From: CANJDH01 sp031430015
GTDB lineage: Bacteria > Pseudomonadota > Gammaproteobacteria > Burkholderiales > JAEUOS01
Length of the DNA stretch: 12,958 nucleotides
Assembly: GCA_031430015.1 (NCBI GenBank)
Contig: JANPAR010000050.1
Span: 1-12,958 of the forward strand
Reading direction: 5' to 3'
In this document: positions 6,021-11,874 of the stretch, piece by piece
How the letters are laid out: each line of letters begins with the position of its first letter
Numbering within the stretch: the first letter of the stretch is position 1
Translations under genes and position numbers: made by a program
The notes under the pieces: generated by a model
Told to the model about the DNA's origin: nothing
The model's input: only the letters and a program-made list of their open reading frames with translations
The model's database searches: none

Positions 6021-6953
6021 ATGTGTCTGATCAGTCTGGCGTGGCAGGCGCATCCGGATATTTCGCTGATCGTCGCGGCCAATCGCGACGAATTTCACGC
6101 CCGCCCGAGCGCGCCGTCCGCATGGTGGCGCGCCGCGCCGCAGGTGTTTGGCGGTAGCGACCTTCAATCCGGCGGCACCTGGATGGGCGTCACACGCGAA
6201 GGCCGCTTTGCCGCGCTCACCAACGTGCGCGACCCTGGCGAGTTCAAATCAAACGCGCGCACGCGTGGCGCGCTGGTCGCCGATTTTCTGACTGGCCAAG
6301 GCGCGCCGGATGGCTACGTTGCGCAGTGCATGCAGCACGCTGCGGACTACAACGGCTTCAATTTGCTGACCGCGACGCACGAGGCGCTGTGGTATTGCGG
6401 CAATCGTGGCGCCGCTGCTCGCGCGCTTGAATCCGGCGTGTACGCAATGTCCAACGCACTACTGGACACGCCGTGGCCCAAAGTTATCGCGCTGAAACTG
6501 GCTCTGGGAGCGGGTTTACAGAACTATGCGGCTGACGAGGCGCTTGTACCAAGGGTTTCGGAAAAGTTGCCTGGTGCATTTTCAACGGTTGCATCGCTGG
6601 GTAACCCGGCGAGCCGTCGAGATGGCATTTGCCACGCACCTGATACGCCGCTAGAGAACCTGTTCGAAGCGCTGTTTCTCGCTCTAGGCGACACACAGCC
6701 GCAACCCGACCACAAGCTCCCCCAAACCGGCGTGCCGCTGGAGCGTGAACGCGTACTATCGAGTCCAAAAATCATTTCATCGCTTTACGGCACGCGCGCC
6801 TCCACCGTCTTGTGCATGATGCGCAACGGACAGGTTCACTGGGAAGAGCGCAGCTTCACGCCGTCAGGCGAAGTGGCGCAGACTGTACGCGAGCAGTTCA
6901 TTATTGCTGGCGGCTCTGCGGTGACAGCGCAAGCGAACGCCAGAACGCGCTGA
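6021..6953 (+). CDS. NRDE family protein (TANGO2-like)
   Basis: The protein has 310 residues and begins MCLISLAW, so removal of Met would expose Cys2, the presumed nucleophile of this Ntn-hydrolase-like family. The name-giving NRDE motif is at residues 21-24 (AANRDEFHARPS), followed by GGTWMGVTREGRFAALTNVR, the typical second block. A SSPKIISSLYGTRASTVL block near the C terminus (TRAST region) is also family-like. TANGO2 homologues have been linked to haem handling and to lipid or organelle homeostasis, but no enzyme reaction is settled. The gene is the third in a plus-strand run after ygfZ and DUF4936. No Shine-Dalgarno sequence is obvious, which suggests coupling. Its last 53 bases overlap the end of the convergent racemase-like gene. 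Confidence 0.9.
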   Translation: MCLISLAWQAHPDISLIVAANRDEFHARPSAPSAWWRAAPQVFGGSDLQSGGTWMGVTREGRFAALTNVRDPGEFKSNARTRGALVADFLTGQGAPDGYVAQCMQHAADYNGFNLLTATHEALWYCGNRGAAARALESGVYAMSNALLDTPWPKVIALKLALGAGLQNYAADEALVPRVSEKLPGAFSTVASLGNPASRRDGICHAPDTPLENLFEALFLALGDTQPQPDHKLPQTGVPLERERVLSSPKIISSLYGTRASTVLCMMRNGQVHWEERSFTPSGEVAQTVREQFIIAGGSAVTAQANARTR

Positions 6954-7605
6954 CAGCCGTTTGCGCATCAACCACCGCCAGCCCGGTCGCGCGCTGCACC
7001 GCATCGCGATATGGCGGCATGTTGGTGCATTCGAGCACCAGTGCACCCACCTGCGGGCAGCGCGCCGTCAACCGCAGTGCAGCCGCGACAACATCACGCC
7101 CGGCTTGCGCAAGATCGAGCGTCGCATCGTTGTTCAGAATCCGCTGCGCGAATTCACTGTCTGCTTCCACGCCTTCGACCGGTGTATCGGCACGCGCGCC
7201 CGCTGCCGCAAGGCAGGCGGCGTCAAGTTGCGCCGCCGCGATGGTGATGACGCCGGCGCGTTGGCCGGCGGGAAGGCCTGCTTCCAGCGCGGCAATCTGA
7301 AGCAAGCTGGACGTCATCACCGGCACCGGCAGCGCTTGCGCCAGTGCGCTCTGAAACCGCACCAGAAATCCACAGGTCGTTGCGATGCCGATGCAGCCCT
7401 GCCCAATGAGTTCGCGTCCGGCTTCGATGAAGGGCAGCAGCAACCCCTCTGCCTGCTCGCACACCACGCGCTGCGGCGAAGCTCCTTGCACCACCGCATA
7501 GCGCACCGGAAAATCGAAACTGGCCGGATTGCCCACATCACCCAACGGCCGCGGGAACCGCGTGTCCAGCATCAGCACACCAAGCGCCGGACTCACGCCA
7601 CCCAT
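6901..7605 (-). CDS. Asp/Glu racemase superfamily protein
   Basis: This 234-residue cytoplasmic protein has the two-cysteine layout of the aspartate/glutamate racemase superfamily: Cys78 in IATTCGF and Cys193 in LECTNMPPY. In racemases the two cysteines act as opposite acid-base partners; maleate isomerase and arylmalonate decarboxylase belong to the same fold. Both cysteines are kept here, which argues for racemase or isomerase chemistry rather than a decarboxylase with only one. The substrate is unknown. The start at 7605 lies inside the last 13 bases of the upstream ThDP-enzyme gene, so the two are co-translated. The end overlaps the NRDE gene tail to tail by 53 bp. It could equally be a hydantoin racemase-like protein. 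Confidence 0.8.
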   Translation of the reverse strand: MGGVSPALGVLMLDTRFPRPLGDVGNPASFDFPVRYAVVQGASPQRVVCEQAEGLLLPFIEAGRELIGQGCIGIATTCGFLVRFQSALAQALPVPVMTSSLLQIAALEAGLPAGQRAGVITIAAAQLDAACLAAAGARADTPVEGVEADSEFAQRILNNDATLDLAQAGRDVVAAALRLTARCPQVGALVLECTNMPPYRDAVQRATGLAVVDAQTAVSAFWRSLALSPQSRQQ

Positions 7606-9287
7606 TCACTCACCGGCGCTTGCGCGTCCTGCAAGGGCTGACAAATCACATCGACCAGCGCCGGGCCGCCATGCTCAGCGGCTTGCTTGAGCACTGCGCG
7701 CAGCTCACGCGGGTCTTCCACGCGCCAACTTTTGACGCCATAAGCGGCTGCCACGGCAGCATGATCGGTGCGATTGAAGTCGACCGAGAAATAGCGCGCG
7801 TCGAAACCAGTCTTCTGCCCAGCCTTGATCCAGCCATAGACCGAGTTCGAGATCACCACCATCATGATCGGCGCCTTGACACGCACGATGGTCTCCAGCT
7901 CGCCCACGGTAAAACCAAAGCTGCCGTCGCCCATCACGCTGACCACTTTGGTCTGCGGCTCGGCAAACCAGGCTCCCAGCGCAGCGGCCATGCTGTAGCC
8001 CAAGGCCCCGTGGGCGCGATTGGAGAAAAAGCGCCGCCCACTTTGGCGAATCTCGTAATAGGCCGAAAAATACGGGCACGGCGTGCCAGGGTCGGCCACC
8101 ACAATCGCGTCATCCGGCAGCACGGCTTGCAGATCATGCACCACGCGCTCGGGCCGGATCGGCGTGGCATCGCTTTGGGCCAACGCCAAAAACGCGGCGC
8201 GCTTGCCGGCCTTGGCTTGCGCGATGGCCGACGCATTGAGACGCGACGGCATCTCAAAAGCCGTCTGCCCCGCGAGTGTATCGATCAACTGGCGCAACAC
8301 AATGCGGCAGTCGCCGACCAGTCCAACATCAGCGGGATAGTTCGCGCCGATCACCGCAGGATCCACATCAATGTGCAGCACGCGCGTCTTGCCCGGTGCC
8401 GGAAAGCGCCGCCTCTCGGTCGTCACGCTGCCGGCGCGGCAGCCAATGAAGATCACCAAATCCGCCATCTCGACCAAGGCACGCGTCCACTTTGTACCGC
8501 CATTGCTGCCAACGACTCCACCGCACAGCGCATGAGTCTCAGGCAAGCTGCCTTGCCCGCTGATGGTGGTCACCACGCCCGCATTGAGCGCATCGGCCAG
8601 TTGCGCCAGTTCGCGTTCGGCCCCGGCCAGCACCACGCCTCCTCCCACCACAAACAGCTTGTTGGCTGACGAAGTCAGCAGCGCGACTGCGCGTTCAACA
8701 TCATGCGGGTCGGCCCCCGAGCGCCGTGCAGGATACGCGCTCAGTGCAGCGTCGCCCCAAATTTCATCGGCCTCCACACTCCCCTTCTGCGCATCAAACG
8801 GCAGCGATAGGTGCGCCGCTCCGGTGCGGCCCGTGGTCATGTTGGTGAACGCCGCGCGCATCAGGCGCGGAATGTCAGGCGCCGCATTCGCTACGCCCGC
8901 CCATTTGGTCAATGGGCGAAACAAATTTTGCTGATCGAGTTCAGTCAGCGTGTAGCGGCCACGCGAGGTGGTCGCAATGTCGGTCGTGATCGCCAGCAGC
9001 GGAATCGACGACTCATTGGCCTCGACCACGCCCGGCAAAATATAAGTCGCGCCACCTCCCGACGGCCCCTCGCACACACCCGGCTTGCCGCTGATGCGCG
9101 CATAGCCATCAGCCATGTAAGCGGCACTGCGCTCATCGCGCGTCAGCACATGGGTGATGCCATGATCGAGCCGCGCGAAGGCATCGTAGAGCGGCAAGCT
9201 GGTGTCGCCACACAGGCCAAATACGTGCTTTACCCTGAACTGTTGCAGCATGCGCACGAGGGCTTCGGCGCCATTGAGTTGGGGCAT
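7593..9287 (-). CDS. Thiamine-diphosphate-dependent enzyme (acetolactate synthase-like)
   Basis: This 564-residue protein has the three-domain build of ThDP lyases and decarboxylases: an N-terminal PYR domain with the catalytic Glu53 in TRDERSAAYMADGYAR, a central Rossmann-type domain (about 190-345), and a C-terminal ThDP domain with GDGSFGFTVGELET (453-466) and ISNSVYGWIKAGQ (479-491). The usual NN of the metal-binding motif is NS. Family members include acetolactate synthase, benzoylformate decarboxylase, oxalyl-CoA decarboxylase and sulfoacetaldehyde acetyltransferase; the sequence alone does not decide between them. No ilvN-type regulatory subunit is adjacent, which argues against branched-chain amino-acid synthesis. 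ATG 9287 is chosen over the upstream ATG at 9308 because GGAG (9298-9295) lies seven bases before it. It overlaps the racemase-like gene by 13 bases and diverges from the VOC and TRAP genes. Confidence 0.88.
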   Translation of the reverse strand: MPQLNGAEALVRMLQQFRVKHVFGLCGDTSLPLYDAFARLDHGITHVLTRDERSAAYMADGYARISGKPGVCEGPSGGGATYILPGVVEANESSIPLLAITTDIATTSRGRYTLTELDQQNLFRPLTKWAGVANAAPDIPRLMRAAFTNMTTGRTGAAHLSLPFDAQKGSVEADEIWGDAALSAYPARRSGADPHDVERAVALLTSSANKLFVVGGGVVLAGAERELAQLADALNAGVVTTISGQGSLPETHALCGGVVGSNGGTKWTRALVEMADLVIFIGCRAGSVTTERRRFPAPGKTRVLHIDVDPAVIGANYPADVGLVGDCRIVLRQLIDTLAGQTAFEMPSRLNASAIAQAKAGKRAAFLALAQSDATPIRPERVVHDLQAVLPDDAIVVADPGTPCPYFSAYYEIRQSGRRFFSNRAHGALGYSMAAALGAWFAEPQTKVVSVMGDGSFGFTVGELETIVRVKAPIMMVVISNSVYGWIKAGQKTGFDARYFSVDFNRTDHAAVAAAYGVKSWRVEDPRELRAVLKQAAEHGGPALVDVICQPLQDAQAPVSEWVA

Positions 9288-9310
9288 CGCAAGTCTCCAA
9301 TGGAACAAAC

Positions 9311-9319
9311 GATATTATC
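9311..9319. promoter_or_regulatory. Symmetric -10-like element between the ThDP-enzyme and VOC genes
   Basis: GATATTATC is nearly palindromic. On the plus strand it gives TATTAT (9313-9318) with only six bases before the VOC ATG at 9325, which would make the mRNA leaderless. On the minus strand it gives GATAAT (9319-9314), with an RNA start near 9307 and about 20 bases, including GGAG, before ATG 9287. No good -35 is seen in either direction, so an activator or a different promoter is possible. Confidence 0.35.
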
Positions 9320-9324
9320 GCGGG

Positions 9325-10182
9325 ATGGAAGCATCCAAACACAACGCGATTGATCATGTCGTCTTCAACACCAAGGACCAGACCGATGAAGCCGTGCGTT
9401 TTTTTGAGCGCGCTGGTTTCACCGTGACCCCGCGCGGGTTCCACACGCTTGGCTCGATCAATCACACCATCGTGTTCGCCGAGGACTATCTGGAGTTGCT
9501 CGGCTACCCGCCCGGCGCGCCGCCGCCTAAGCGCCCGGAGTTGGTGACGAATCCCGCTGGGCTGCTGGCAACAGTGCTGCAAACTGAGGATGCCGATGCA
9601 TCCCACGCCGCGTTGGTGCAACATGGATTGCACCCACGCCCGGTGCAGTCCTTTTCACGCCCAGTAGATTTGGACGGTGGACACACGCAAAGTGCCGCAT
9701 TTCGTGTCACGCGTCTGGAGCCGGACGCCGTGCCGGGTACCTGGTTCTACTACTGCGAGCATCTCACCCGCGACTTGGTGTGGCGGCCTGAGTGGCACGC
9801 GCATGCAAATGGTTCCACCGGCATCACTGCGCTGGATATCGACGTGCCGAGTTTGCGTGCGGCGCTACCCGTCTACGCGGCGTGCCTCGGGGGTGCCGCA
9901 ATCACCCATGCCCCTAAAACCCATGGTGGAAGCGGCTCTCAGGCCACGCTCTCTCTAGATCGTTGTGTGGTGCGGCTGTTCGAGGTGCCGAGGCCGGCGC
10001 GCATGCGCGCGCTGACGTTTCGCGTCGCGTCGTTCGACGTAGCGCGCGGCGTTTTGCAACGCAATCAGGTGGCCCACTCCGTCATGCAGGGCGTCGGCGG
10101 TAAGCCGGGGGAGGTCATCGTCATCGACCCGGCCCTGAGCTTTGGCGCCACGCTACAATTGTCCGCATCGGCAGTCGAGTAA
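9325..10182 (+). CDS. VOC superfamily (glyoxalase-like domain) protein
   Basis: The 285-residue protein contains two vicinal-oxygen-chelate-like halves. The first opens IDHVVFNTKDQ and continues with AGFTVTPRGFHTLGSINHTIVFAEDYLELLGY, an arrangement typical of the Glyoxalase_3 type domain. His11, His47 and Glu57 are candidate metal ligands. The second half (about residue 165 on) starts GITALDIDVPSLRAALPVY and is weaker. VOC enzymes include dioxygenases, lyases and isomerases, so no reaction is assigned. ATG 9325 is taken as the start because the open frame upstream (to 9202) runs antisense through the ThDP-enzyme start. No Shine-Dalgarno sequence with usable spacing is visible, which fits the leaderless reading of the promoter element. 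The gene points the same way as dctPQM, which follows after 111 bases. Confidence 0.82.
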   Translation: MEASKHNAIDHVVFNTKDQTDEAVRFFERAGFTVTPRGFHTLGSINHTIVFAEDYLELLGYPPGAPPPKRPELVTNPAGLLATVLQTEDADASHAALVQHGLHPRPVQSFSRPVDLDGGHTQSAAFRVTRLEPDAVPGTWFYYCEHLTRDLVWRPEWHAHANGSTGITALDIDVPSLRAALPVYAACLGGAAITHAPKTHGGSGSQATLSLDRCVVRLFEVPRPARMRALTFRVASFDVARGVLQRNQVAHSVMQGVGGKPGEVIVIDPALSFGATLQLSASAVE

Positions 10183-10293
10183 TTGAAGCAATTGCGTCAA
10201 CGGGTTGCGGCACGCGCGTTGCTTCACACAAAACGTTGCATTCCGTCACGCGCGCTCTTTTGTAGTCCTTTTGATACCACTTCAGGAGACACC
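10183..10293 (+). promoter_or_regulatory. Leader region upstream of dctP with an inverted repeat
   Basis: This 111-base gap separates the VOC gene from dctP. TGAAGCAA (10184-10191) and TTGCTTCA (10219-10226) form perfect 8-base inverted arms 27 bases apart, and CACGCGCG occurs twice (10211 and 10247 regions). A weak TTGCAT is at 10236-10241, with TGTAGT at 10261-10266 at a long 19-base spacing. These could be an operator and promoter for the transporter, but none is strong. Confidence 0.3.
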
Positions 10294-11274
10294 ATGCGTT
10301 ATTCCGCTTCTCTTATAGCCGCTGCCATCGCGGCGCTCGCCCTCTCCACCGTCGCGCAAGCACAAACCAAGTGGGACATGCCGACACCTTACGCGGCGAC
10401 CAATTTCCACACCGAGAACATCATCCAGTTCGCTGCCGAGGTCGACAAGGCCACCGGCGGCAAGCTGAAGATTCAGGTGCATCCGGCTGCCAGCCTGCTC
10501 AAGATGAATGAGATCAAGCGCGGTGTGCAGTCGGGCCAGGTGCAGATTGGCGAGATTTTGCTGTCGGCGTACTCCAACGAAGACCCGCTGTATGAGCTCG
10601 ACGGGCTGCCCTTCCTCGCCACCGGCTACGATGGCGCCATGCGCTTGTACGAAGTGTCCAAGAAATCCCTGCAGGACAAACTGGGCAAACAGGGCATGCT
10701 TCTGCTCTATTCGGTGCCATGGCCGCCACAAGGGATTTACTCGAAAAAGCCGGTCAACGCCGCGTCGGATCTCAAAGGTTCGAAGTGGCGCGCCTACAGC
10801 CCGGCTACCGCAAAAATCGCCGAGTTAATCGGTGCAACGCCAGTGCGTATCGAAGCGGCTGAATTGTCGCAAGCCCTCGCGACCGGCGGCGTCGATAGCT
10901 ATATTTCTTCAGGCGCGACCGGCTTCGACACCAAAACCTATGAGCACATCAAGAACTGGTATGACACCCAGGCGTGGCTGCCCAAGGATGCGGTGCTGGT
11001 CAACAAGAAGGCCTTCGATGCGCTCGACAAGACCACGCAGGCCGCTTTGCTCAAGGCCGCGGGCGACGCTGAAGTGCGCGGCTGGCGCATCTCGCAGGAG
11101 AAAAACAACTGGTACAAAGACGCGCTCAAAGAACGCGGCATGAACATCGCCAAACCGTCGGCGCAGCTGATGGGCGATTTCCAGAAAGTGGGTAACACGC
11201 TGACGGAAGACTGGATAAAAAAATCCGGCGCGGATGGCAAGAAAATCATCGATGCGTTTAACAAGAAGCAGTGA
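10294..11274 (+). CDS. dctP: TRAP transporter substrate-binding protein (DctP family)
   Basis: This is a 326-residue periplasmic binding protein that captures an organic acid and hands it to the DctQM membrane complex. It has a Sec signal peptide (MRYSASLIAAAIAALALSTVAQAQ) with likely cleavage after residue 23 (AQA). The DctP core is recognisable: NEIKRGVQSGQVQIGE (72-87), YELDGLPFL (100-108), SDLKGSKWRAYSPATAKIAE (158-177) with Arg166 at the position that usually binds the substrate carboxylate, and RIEAAELSQALATGGVDSY. The ATG at 10294 has AGGAG five bases upstream; the longer open frame from 10183 adds non-signal sequence and is rejected. It is followed directly by dctQ. Substrate identity is not visible; the ThDP and racemase-like neighbours suggest a carboxylate that is degraded locally. 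Confidence 0.93.
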   Translation: MRYSASLIAAAIAALALSTVAQAQTKWDMPTPYAATNFHTENIIQFAAEVDKATGGKLKIQVHPAASLLKMNEIKRGVQSGQVQIGEILLSAYSNEDPLYELDGLPFLATGYDGAMRLYEVSKKSLQDKLGKQGMLLLYSVPWPPQGIYSKKPVNAASDLKGSKWRAYSPATAKIAELIGATPVRIEAAELSQALATGGVDSYISSGATGFDTKTYEHIKNWYDTQAWLPKDAVLVNKKAFDALDKTTQAALLKAAGDAEVRGWRISQEKNNWYKDALKERGMNIAKPSAQLMGDFQKVGNTLTEDWIKKSGADGKKIIDAFNKKQ

Positions 11275-11288
11275 TGGCGCTTTTTTGA
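11274..11288 (+). other. Four-codon start-stop element linking dctP to dctQ
   Basis: The dctP stop and a following ATG overlap as TGATG (11272-11276). That ATG is followed by GCG CTT TTT TGA, and this TGA overlaps the dctQ ATG as a second TGATG (11286-11290). The element encodes MALF. dctQ has no visible Shine-Dalgarno sequence, so ribosomes could be passed on by stop-start reinitiation. It may be coincidental. Confidence 0.3.
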
Positions 11289-11833
11289 TGACGCAACTGG
11301 TACGCCGGTCACTCGACTGGCTCTACAACGCCGCGGGTTACCTCGCGGCGTTTTTTGTTTTTGCCATCTTCGCGGTGATGATTGCCTCATCGGTGATGCG
11401 TGAAATGTCGATCAGGACCGGCGGTATCGAAGACCTGGTAGCGTGGTTGTGCGCTGCGGCCGCCTTTCTCGCCATGCCGCACGCGTTCAAGCACGGTGAC
11501 TTTGTGCGCATGGAGTTGCTGATCTCGCGCCTCGGCGCGGCGCGCCGCCGCACATTTGAAATTGGCGGGCTGGCTCTGGGGGTTGCGTTCTGCACCTACC
11601 TCGCATTCTGGGCGGTGCGCATGACTTGGGGCAGTTACGAATATGGGGTGATGTCTGATGGCCTGCTGGTGCTGCCGATCTGGATTCCGCAACTCTCTTT
11701 CGTACTCGGCGCCGTATTGTTGCTGGTGGCGATGGTTGATGAGTTTGTGTGCGTGCTGATGGGCCGCCGCCCGGTCTATGTGACGGCGGTGGAAGAACGT
11801 CACGCACGCGGTGACTTTTCCGAAGATATTTGA
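11288..11833 (+). CDS. dctQ: TRAP transporter small permease (DctQ family)
   Basis: The 181-residue inner-membrane protein has four predicted transmembrane segments: about LYNAAGYLAAFFVFAIFAVMI, LVAWLCAAAAFLAMP, GGLALGVAFCTYLAFWAV and IPQLSFVLGAVLLLVAMV. The conserved HAFKHGDFVRMELL after helix 2 and the MTWGSYEYGVMSDGLLVLPIW segment before helix 4 are characteristic of DctQ. It forms the small subunit that pairs with DctM. The start at 11288 is 13 bases after the dctP stop, with no ribosome binding site but a tiny relay ORF in between. An ATG at 11234 in the same frame lies inside dctP and was rejected. It lies between dctP and dctM, as expected for a three-gene TRAP system. Confidence 0.93.
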   Translation: MTQLVRRSLDWLYNAAGYLAAFFVFAIFAVMIASSVMREMSIRTGGIEDLVAWLCAAAAFLAMPHAFKHGDFVRMELLISRLGAARRRTFEIGGLALGVAFCTYLAFWAVRMTWGSYEYGVMSDGLLVLPIWIPQLSFVLGAVLLLVAMVDEFVCVLMGRRPVYVTAVEERHARGDFSEDI

Positions 11834-11835
11834 GC

Positions 11836-11874
11836 ATGCCAAAGAGTGCGTGCATGCACGAGGTTGCCCTGTGA
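11836..11874 (+). CDS. Putative 12-residue minicistron between dctQ and dctM
   Basis: An ATG two bases after the dctQ stop opens a 12-codon ORF (MPKSACMHEVAL). Its TGA (11872-11874) overlaps the dctM GTG start as GTGA. The ORF contains both the dctM ribosome binding site and a 12-base palindrome. It may carry ribosomes from dctQ to dctM or keep the palindrome unfolded. No strong ribosome binding site precedes it, so it may also be fortuitous. Confidence 0.3.
   Translation: MPKSACMHEVAL
11849..11860. repeat. Perfect 12-base palindrome before dctM
   Basis: CGTGCATGCACG is perfectly self-complementary and directly abuts the GAGG ribosome binding site of dctM (11860-11863). With no loop it is a poor RNA hairpin, although CGTG/CACG could pair around GCAT. 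It may be a protein-binding site or simply chance. Confidence 0.35.

Noticed and set aside
7620..8669. 349-codon plus-strand open frame rich in His, Arg and Ala
   Set aside because: It is fully antisense to the ThDP-enzyme gene, whose cofactor motifs are intact, and shows no recognisable fold.
9202..9324. N-terminal extension of the VOC open frame
   Set aside because: It would place 41 codons antisense over the start of the ThDP-enzyme gene; the VOC-like sequence begins only after ATG 9325.
10183..10293. Longer dctP start adding 37 residues
   Set aside because: The normal signal peptide starts at ATG 10294, which has AGGAG at good spacing; the added residues look like translated leader.
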